The notes below the pieces were generated by a model. It was not told where the DNA came from, searched no databases, and worked only from the letters and a program-made list of their open reading frames with translations. Positions 1 through 4,199 of a stretch of 5,219 bases of DNA are shown here, in pieces. The translations under genes and the position numbers were made by a program. Origin of the DNA: Zymomonas sp. (lineage in GTDB: Bacteria; Pseudomonadota; Alphaproteobacteria; Sphingomonadales; Sphingomonadaceae). Location: the NCBI GenBank assembly GCA_027489105.1, contig JAIYAJ010000092.1, positions 1-5,219 on the forward strand, written 5' to 3'. Each line of letters starts with the position of its first letter. Within the stretch, counting starts at the first letter, position 1.

Positions 1-558
1 GGCATCGACATCTCGACCCGCGTCTCGCTGGCGGACATGTGGACCTTCGGCGAGCCGCGCGAGTACAAGCGCGAGAACCTGCAGGCCTATGTGCTGGGCA
101 TGGTGCTGGGCGCGCCCGGCGGCCTCGCCTTCGACTGGATCGAGGCCATGCAGCACGCGGGCCGTGGTGAGATGGGCAAGGCGGTCGAGAAGGCGTTCCC
201 GGTCAAGTTCATCGCTGACACCGTCAAGGGCACCAAGGCCATGGACGACGGCTATGTGGGCCCGGCCGGCGCCGCCGCGCAGGCATTGGGCTTCCGCCCC
301 AGTGCGCTCTCCCGCCGTGCCGAGGAAGTCGGTGACCGCATCGCCGCGCGCAAGGACATGGAGCGCGAGAAGAAGGACCTCGAGCGCGAGTACCAGAACG
401 CCAGCACGGCCGGCGAGCGCGCCAAGGTGATGAGCAAGATCCGGCAGTTCAACCAGCGCGACGACGTTGGCCGGAACCGGATCTCGACGCAGTGGATGGA
501 CAAGGCCCGCGAGGAGCGCCGCGTGCGCCGCGGCGACCCGGTGGAGGCGACACGATGA
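1..558 (+). CDS. C-terminal end of a giant phage polyvalent virion protein (LPD38-like), 5' cut by window
   Basis: The frame is open from base 1 and ends with TGA at 556-558, leaving 185 visible residues; the start lies outside the window. The tail matches the pattern I know from the C-terminus of LPD38 (large polyvalent protein-associated domain 38) proteins. It opens with a GIDIS segment, then a Gly-rich hydrophobic stretch around residues 31-47 (LGMVLGAPGGLAFDW). Next come a KAVEKAFPVKF helix and the ALGFRPSALSRR signature at about 94-105. A long charged coiled-coil-like helix follows, and it ends in an IRQFNQRD..RNRIS motif and a basic tip. In phages such proteins are usually thousands of residues long and are thought to be packaged in the virion and ejected with the DNA; enzymatic domains, if any, would lie upstream. 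It overlaps the next gene by four bases, so the two are likely translationally coupled in a late operon. The family assignment is from memory of the pattern; the virion role is inference. Confidence 0.8.
   Translation, partial: GIDISTRVSLADMWTFGEPREYKRENLQAYVLGMVLGAPGGLAFDWIEAMQHAGRGEMGKAVEKAFPVKFIADTVKGTKAMDDGYVGPAGAAAQALGFRPSALSRRAEEVGDRIAARKDMEREKKDLEREYQNASTAGERAKVMSKIRQFNQRDDVGRNRISTQWMDKAREERRVRRGDPVEATR
543..547 (+). promoter_or_regulatory. ribosome binding site of the HNH gene
   Basis: GGAGG inside the last codons of the upstream gene, 7 nt before ATG 555. It fixes this start over the earlier in-frame ATG at 492, which has no comparable site and would force a long overlap. Confidence 0.7.
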
Positions 559-803
559 CCAACCGCACCAAGGCCCAGCTCAAGAAGCACTATGCCGAGT
601 ATCAGGGCACGCCCGAGCAGATCGCCAAGCGCTCGCAGCGCAACAAGGCGCGCCGACTCATGGAGAAGGACGTCGGCAAAGCCGCGATCGCTGGCAAGGA
701 CGTCAACCACAAGCGCATGATCAAGGACGGCGGCACCAACGCCCGCTCGAACCTCGAAGTCTCTAGTGTCGCGAAGAACCGGGGCTGGGAGAAGAAGCGG
801 TAG
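555..803 (+). CDS. small HNH-type endonuclease-like phage protein, 82 aa
   Basis: The start is the ATG at 555, which overlaps the upstream stop as ATGA, and a GGAGG ribosome binding site at 543-547 lies 7 nt before it. The N-terminal 45 residues are basic and helical (KAQLKKHY...KRSQRNKARR). The C-terminal half holds a short HNH-like core: V50-N51-H52, then the GG-TNARSNL loop at 59-67, then AKNRGW at 73-78. Many phages carry small proteins of this pattern near late genes, usually reading D-V-D-H at the first His. Here the Asp before His52 is Asn51, which may lower metal-dependent activity. The final His of HNH is replaced by Asn75, as is usual for HNN variants. A role in DNA packaging or in nicking is possible by family analogy, but activity is not shown. 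Confidence 0.75.
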   Translation: MTNRTKAQLKKHYAEYQGTPEQIAKRSQRNKARRLMEKDVGKAAIAGKDVNHKRMIKDGGTNARSNLEVSSVAKNRGWEKKR

Positions 804-1002
804 CCTCGGCCACCCTGTCGCCCGTCGCCAGCTGCAGACCGACTTCCAGGCGCACCGCCAGGTCCTCGTCACCGCGGGCCCTTGCGTCCCGCACGGCGAC
901 CATCACGATCGACGCCATGTTCTGGGTCTGGGCTTCGAGCGCGACCACCCGCATCTCCAGCCGGTAGTTCTCGAAGCGCAAGCCATCTAGACAATCGCTC
1001 AT
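763..1002 (-). CDS. small helical protein of unknown function, 79 aa
   Basis: I do not recognise this protein. From ATG at 1002 it reads MSDCLDGLRFENYRLEMRVV, followed by a helical stretch with charged and hydrophobic spacing (roughly residues 8-58). It ends in a Ser/Pro-rich tail. No catalytic motif or signal peptide is visible; a short coiled coil that mediates oligomerisation would fit. A GTG at 1005 directly abuts the ATG and could also start translation. A GGAAGG ribosome binding site at 1012-1017 lies 9 nt from the ATG and 6 nt from the GTG, so either start works. The gene is the last of the - strand module, about 185 nt beyond the primase stop, and its 3' end overlaps the convergent HNH gene by 41 nt. 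The ribosome binding site and helical character argue that it is real; function is open. Confidence 0.6.
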   Translation of the reverse strand: MSDCLDGLRFENYRLEMRVVALEAQTQNMASIVMVAVRDARARGDEDLAVRLEVGLQLATGDRVAEATASSPSPGSSRH

Positions 1003-1008
1003 CACATA

Positions 1009-1024
1009 TTACCTTCCGGGGTAA
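1009..1024. repeat. palindromic repeat copy 1 (TTACC-N6-GGTAA), intergenic
   Basis: The + strand reads TTACCTTCCGGGGTAA, with perfect 5-bp arms and a 6-nt spacer. It lies in the 39-nt gap between the divergent genes 763-1002 (-) and 1042-1200 (+). It is the only intergenic copy of the six and the one best placed to act as an operator. Confidence 0.7.
1012..1017 (-). promoter_or_regulatory. ribosome binding site of the small helical protein gene, inside palindrome copy 1
   Basis: GGAAGG on the - strand lies at a workable distance from both the GTG at 1005 and the ATG at 1002. It is embedded in the TTACC-N6-GGTAA palindrome, so a protein bound there, or a fold of the RNA, could hide it. Confidence 0.55.
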
Positions 1025-1029
1025 GAGTC

Positions 1030-1034
1030 GGAGG
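1030..1034 (+). promoter_or_regulatory. ribosome binding site of the 52-aa membrane protein gene
   Basis: GGAGG, 7 nt before ATG 1042, in otherwise AT-rich leader sequence. It is the main evidence that the short hydrophobic ORF is translated. It lies 5 nt beyond palindrome copy 1. Confidence 0.65.
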
Positions 1035-1041
1035 TTTATAT

Positions 1042-1200
1042 ATGGGCGAAGCAGGTCTTGGCTACCTTTTGGCTGGGTTTGGCTTGGGTATGTTTGGTTT
1101 GAGTATCATTCAGGGGGTGGCCCCTGGCGCCGACCGCAAGAGCTGGGTGACCGCGCTCGCGTTCGGCGCGGTCGTGTTGGGCTTCTACCTAACCGGCTGA
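1042..1200 (+). CDS. small membrane protein with two predicted transmembrane helices, 52 aa
   Basis: ATG at 1042 follows a near-ideal ribosome binding site and the frame ends with TGA at 1198-1200. The 52-residue product has two hydrophobic segments: about residues 5-27 (Gly- and Leu-rich) and about 36-51 (WVTALAFGAVVLGFYL). A short loop with Asp31, Arg32 and Lys33 joins them, so a two-pass inner membrane protein is likely. Small two-helix phage proteins include holins and host-takeover membrane proteins, but nothing here picks out one family. It is transcribed opposite to its neighbours. Its last 12 bases overlap the end of the primase gene tail-to-tail, and it fills most of the gap between the primase and the 763-1002 gene. 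Its first half uses more A/T at third codon positions than neighbouring genes do, which fits recent gain or weak codon selection. The ORF is short, so chance cannot be excluded. Confidence 0.55.
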   Translation: MGEAGLGYLLAGFGLGMFGLSIIQGVAPGADRKSWVTALAFGAVVLGFYLTG

Positions 1201-4104
1201 GGTGTCGGCCGCCGGCAGGGAGGCGCTGAGCGCCGCCTGCAGCTTGGCGCCGTGCATGTCGATCTCGTAGAGGTTCGTCTTGAACCCGTTGGCGAACGCG
1301 GTGCCGCCGCCCATGATGTGCGCCGGCAGCCGGGTCATGCCCCACTCCTGGGTCATGGCATCGCACACGACATTTGGCGAGTAGCCACTGTCGACCAGCC
1401 ACTGCCGGAACTCGGAGCACTTGATCCGCAGCAGGCCCTCGTCGCGAACGATCTGCACCAGGAGGGTGTCGAGCCGGCTGACGTCGTTGAGGATCTTGAT
1501 CGGGTTGGTCTGCTTCCCGCGCGTCGCGAGGTAGTCGGTGACCAGAGTATTGCGCGCGCGGCGGGCGTCCAGATACTGCTCCATGATCATCGACAGGTTA
1601 AGTGCCGACTTCATATCGTTGGGCAACTCTTTGCGTTTGCGGCGCATTTCCCCCAGCACAGCCAGCATAAACTTTAATAGCGCTTTGAGGTTGATTTCGG
1701 TGAGTTTGAGTGTATTTGAGTAGTGCGCTCCCGCATACAGTGCGGCCATACCGGCGATCCAGAAGCGTTCGCTCGGGTCCTTGCCCAATTTCTCGGAGAG
1801 CTTGTTATGAGTACTAACAACGAACTTAGCGATCTGCTCGAAGTTCTCGCCAAGGAACTTGGCGTAGATCAGTCCTGCCTGCCCGAAATTCTCGCGCAGG
1901 TCGGCAGTGATGCGACTCGCGTCTCCAACGTCAATCGTCGGCGGCGCCGGCGGAACAACAAACTCAAACACCCGGTAGATGCCGGCAGTGGTCGACTTCG
2001 TCTTGCGAGCAGCATAGTCGAGGATGCTGTCATTCGAGGCCGCCAGTATGAGTGTTTCCCACGACCCCGTCCAACGCTGCGACTGGTCAGCGGATAGCCT
2101 GGCCTTGTTTTTCCCCTGCGTGACCTGGAAGATGAATGTGACGAAGCGCATCGTCGCTTCGTCACTCTTGAGCTCGTCCCAATAGAGCGGCAGCGACTGC
2201 GTGGTCGCGATCTTCTGCGCCGCCGAATTGGCCGTGTCGTCCAGCGAGTTGACACCCAGCTTCGGGTGCCCCCACACCGCCTGCGCCACCATGATGGCCG
2301 TCGACTTGCCGATGCCGGACTCGGCCGAGAAGGCGCTGAGCAGCACACCGTTCTCGCCCGTGAAGCGGACCAGCGGCGCGGCGAACGACGACGCCAGGAT
2401 CATGTCCAGCGCCGGCCTACCCTGATCGGTAATCATCCTCGAGGCCTTGAGCCACGGGTCGAGATCACCACAGGGCGAGTACTGGAACCCGATGACCGGG
2501 TCCGGCAGTGAAGCCGGGCGCGACGCGCCGCCCGGGCCCCACACCTTGGCACCGTAGGCGAAGCCCTCCACCTTGCCGCGGGCGATCGACCAACCAAACG
2601 GCTGTGCGGCGACAACCGCGTTCTTCGTCTGCTGCAGCTTCTGCGTCCAGGCCACAAGGAACTCCTGTAATTTTTGAACATCAGCGCGGGCGACGGCCAT
2701 GCCTTGGCCGCCCAGCTTCTTTGAGAACTCGGTGCCGTTGAGATCCGACAGGCCGATCGACACCTCGGTCTTGTCGCTCGCCTCGGCCAGCCGGGTCGAG
2801 AAGTTCAGCACGAACGGATTGCGCTGCAGCCATGCGTCCGTGAGCGGGTACTTCGTCACCAGCTCCATCTTCGCGGTGCCATCCGCCAGCGTGCGCATCA
2901 CGGCGATCTGGTCGCGCTCGTTGCGCAGATACCCTGGGGGTAAGTCCCCCCCGGCGCCGAACGGCAGCGTGGCGGCCTTGGCGTGGTGCAGGGGCGACTT
3001 GTCGAGGGTGAAGGCGGGGCAGGTGAGGCAGTGCTTGCAGCCGGCGTCCCTGACAGCCTTACAGCTGGGCCACCCCAGGTTCCGCTCCTCGCGCTCGCGC
3101 ACCTTGCGATCGAACAGCTCGTCGGTGGAGGCCTCGGTGTAGCCCGGGTGCCCGGAGGCCATCTGGTGGGCCTGGGCGCGGCCGTCGTCGGCGAACGCGG
3201 CAACCAGGGTGGTCAGGTGCCAGAGCGGGTTGTTGTAGTCCTTGCCGCCCGTGGCATAGGCTTCCTCGATGAAGCCGCAGGTCTCGCGGACGGTGTCCAG
3301 CTGCACGGGCCTGGCTTGGCGGCGCTCGATGCCGCCGGAGAGCTCATCGTTGGCTGAGGGGGCCGCGCCTACCCTCGGGGTAAGGGCCACCACGTTCGAC
3401 GCGGTCATGTAGGGCGCGAGCGCCGCGCGCATCACCGCCAGTGGGACGTCGCTCCCCTGCAGCAGCTGGGGGATCAGCTGCACCTTGGCCGGCGGCGTGG
3501 TCTTGAAGTTGGCCGTGCCCGGGATGCGCAGGACGCGCGCACCGTCCACGGTGCAGGCTGTGTCGGTCATGAGCCCGTGCCGGCGGGTGGCCTCGGCCAG
3601 GGCGTCCGCCAGGGGCTGCCACTCGGCCAGCGTCAGGACGGTGTCCAGCGACCAGTAGGCGTGCATGCCGCCCGAGCCGGACAGGACCACCATCGTCAGG
3701 GGCGGGAGCCCGGCGGCCTTGGTGAAATTATAGAGCCCGCGGAGCGCGGTCTTACCGTCGGGGTAAGCACCAGCCTTGACGTCGACGTCGACGAAGAGGG
3801 ACCGCAGGTGGACGGCGTTGGCCTGTGACCGGATCGCGCTCTTGTAGGTGAACCCGTTCGAGGTTCGCTGCTCGGCCATACGCTGCGAGGACATGCAGAC
3901 GTAGATGTCGGTGATGTCGGCTTTGCTCTGCGCCCAGACGATCGCCTTGATCATCTCCTCGACGGTGGAGCACGCCCTGCCGGCCCAGAACTGCTTGTCG
4001 GCCTTCACCACCCGCCAGTGGACGTTCATGTAGGCGTTCGGATCCCCGAGCGGCGGCACCGGGAGGACTCGGTTGAGATAGACGCGGGCTTGATCGAGCG
4101 ACAC
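1189..4104 (-). CDS. phage primase-helicase: AEP-type primase domain fused to DUF927-like helicase/ATPase, 971 aa
   Basis: The start is GTG at 4104, the first in-frame start after an upstream stop, with a GAGG ribosome binding site at 4110-4113; the stop is TAG at 1189-1191. The N-terminal domain (about residues 1-240) carries archaeo-eukaryotic-primase motifs. These are the metal-binding LFVDVDV (Asp106, Asp108), SGSGGMHAYW with His148, and D187-GARVLRIPGTANFK, typical of replication primases of plasmids and phages. A Cys cluster follows (Cys348, 356, 359, 362; spacing x7, x2, x2), probably a zinc or Fe-S site. Residues about 540-720 look like the DUF927 helicase family: Walker A SAESGIGKST (Lys600), Walker B LPLYWDEL (Asp643, Glu644), a sensor-like LAASND (Asn691), and the QGKNKAR segment between them. 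The first Gly of the classical P-loop is Ala594. The last 250 residues are helical, without a motif I can name. It should prime and unwind DNA at the phage fork. It lies directly downstream of the SSB-like gene, and four palindrome copies are embedded in it. Confidence 0.9.
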   Translation of the reverse strand: MSLDQARVYLNRVLPVPPLGDPNAYMNVHWRVVKADKQFWAGRACSTVEEMIKAIVWAQSKADITDIYVCMSSQRMAEQRTSNGFTYKSAIRSQANAVHLRSLFVDVDVKAGAYPDGKTALRGLYNFTKAAGLPPLTMVVLSGSGGMHAYWSLDTVLTLAEWQPLADALAEATRRHGLMTDTACTVDGARVLRIPGTANFKTTPPAKVQLIPQLLQGSDVPLAVMRAALAPYMTASNVVALTPRVGAAPSANDELSGGIERRQARPVQLDTVRETCGFIEEAYATGGKDYNNPLWHLTTLVAAFADDGRAQAHQMASGHPGYTEASTDELFDRKVREREERNLGWPSCKAVRDAGCKHCLTCPAFTLDKSPLHHAKAATLPFGAGGDLPPGYLRNERDQIAVMRTLADGTAKMELVTKYPLTDAWLQRNPFVLNFSTRLAEASDKTEVSIGLSDLNGTEFSKKLGGQGMAVARADVQKLQEFLVAWTQKLQQTKNAVVAAQPFGWSIARGKVEGFAYGAKVWGPGGASRPASLPDPVIGFQYSPCGDLDPWLKASRMITDQGRPALDMILASSFAAPLVRFTGENGVLLSAFSAESGIGKSTAIMVAQAVWGHPKLGVNSLDDTANSAAQKIATTQSLPLYWDELKSDEATMRFVTFIFQVTQGKNKARLSADQSQRWTGSWETLILAASNDSILDYAARKTKSTTAGIYRVFEFVVPPAPPTIDVGDASRITADLRENFGQAGLIYAKFLGENFEQIAKFVVSTHNKLSEKLGKDPSERFWIAGMAALYAGAHYSNTLKLTEINLKALLKFMLAVLGEMRRKRKELPNDMKSALNLSMIMEQYLDARRARNTLVTDYLATRGKQTNPIKILNDVSRLDTLLVQIVRDEGLLRIKCSEFRQWLVDSGYSPNVVCDAMTQEWGMTRLPAHIMGGGTAFANGFKTNLYEIDMHGAKLQAALSASLPAADTSAG
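1215..1240. other. imperfect GC-rich stem-loop after the 52-aa gene, inside the primase 3' end
   Basis: GCAGG 1215-1219 pairs with CCTGC 1236-1240, and GGCGC 1222-1226 pairs with GCGCC 1230-1234 around a 3-nt loop, with a 2/1-nt internal bulge. It begins 15 nt after the + strand stop at 1200, so it could end that transcript. No T-run follows, and it lies in Ala-rich primase coding sequence, so chance is quite possible. Confidence 0.25.
2418..2432. repeat. palindromic repeat copy 2 (TACC-N6-GGTAA), inside primase
   Basis: The + strand reads TACCCTGATCGGTAA. The outer T of the left arm is replaced by C. On the coding strand it encodes I-T-D-Q-G-R (558-563), with TTACC starting at codon position 2. 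Confidence 0.6.
2930..2944. repeat. palindromic repeat copy 3 (TACC-N5-GGTAAG), inside primase
   Basis: The + strand reads TACCCTGGGGGTAAG; inner arms TACCC/GGGTA pair around a 3-nt centre. On the coding strand it spans L388-P-P-G-Y392, with TTACC starting at codon position 1 and using a TTA Leu codon. Confidence 0.6.
3370..3384. repeat. palindromic repeat copy 4 (TACC-N5-GGTAAG), inside primase
   Basis: The + strand reads TACCCTCGGGGTAAG, identical to copy 3 except for one central base. On the coding strand it spans L241-T-P-R-V245, with TTACC starting at codon position 2, so it encodes a different peptide from copy 3. Confidence 0.65.
3751..3767. repeat. palindromic repeat copy 5 (CTTACC-N5-GGTAAG), inside primase
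   Basis: The + strand reads CTTACCGTCGGGGTAAG, the copy with the longest perfect arms (6 bp each). On the coding strand it spans A113-Y-P-D-G-K118, with TTACC starting at codon position 3. Confidence 0.7.
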
Positions 4105-4109
4105 TTCGA

Positions 4110-4113
4110 CCTC
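4110..4113 (-). promoter_or_regulatory. ribosome binding site of the primase gene
   Basis: GAGG on the - strand, 5 nt before GTG 4104. It decides for the GTG; the nearby ATG at 4115 is in another frame. Confidence 0.5.
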
Positions 4114-4135
4114 ATGGGCGCAGGTTTTGTGGGGA

Positions 4136-4159
4136 GTGGCCGGGGTCGAGCCCGGCCAC
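4136..4159. repeat. 9-bp perfect inverted repeat in the leader of the primase gene (operator or terminator candidate)
   Basis: GTGGCCGGG at 4136-4144 is mirrored by CCCGGCCAC at 4151-4159 around a 6-nt loop. It lies in the 95-nt gap between the SSB-like stop and the primase start, just downstream of a putative -10 element on the - strand. As RNA it would form a strong hairpin, but no U-run follows on either strand, so a classic intrinsic terminator is not supported. At the DNA level it would straddle the expected transcription start and could be an operator. It is unrelated in sequence to the TACC/GGTAA repeat. Confidence 0.5.
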
Positions 4160-4161
4160 CC

Positions 4162-4189
4162 AGTATAGCGCGTTCATCGGCGCGGTCAG
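4162..4189 (-). promoter_or_regulatory. putative sigma70-type promoter for the primase gene
   Basis: On the - strand the -10 TATACT (4162-4167) matches the consensus at 5 of 6 bases. A weak -35 CTGACC (4184-4189, 4 of 6) lies upstream with a 16-bp spacer. A TATA-like box in sequence this GC-rich, in the only gap before the primase, is suggestive. Transcription would begin near 4155, inside the inverted repeat. Confidence 0.4.
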
Positions 4190-4199
4190 CGCCCTCTGA

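Noticed and set aside
252..872. 206-aa open frame on the - strand opposite the LPD38 and HNH genes
   Set aside because: It is the antisense shadow of two well-supported + genes; the product is Arg/Ser/Ala-rich without a recognisable domain.
766..990. 74-aa + strand frame opposite the 79-aa - strand gene
   Set aside because: No ribosome binding site, and the composition is typical of an antisense frame; the - strand alternative has a good GGAAGG site.
988..1010. Possible + strand promoter (TAGACA at 988-993 with CATATT at 1005-1010)
   Set aside because: The spacer is only 11 nt, too short for sigma70, and no -10 is found at 16-18 nt.
1186..1200. A seventh palindrome-like site, TACCTAACCGGCTGA
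   Set aside because: The left TACC is present but the right arm reads GGCTGA instead of GGTAA, so it does not meet the pattern of the other six.
882..1229. 115-aa + strand frame running over the intergenic palindrome
   Set aside because: Low-complexity Arg/Ser-rich product with no ribosome binding site; it crosses both better-supported small genes.
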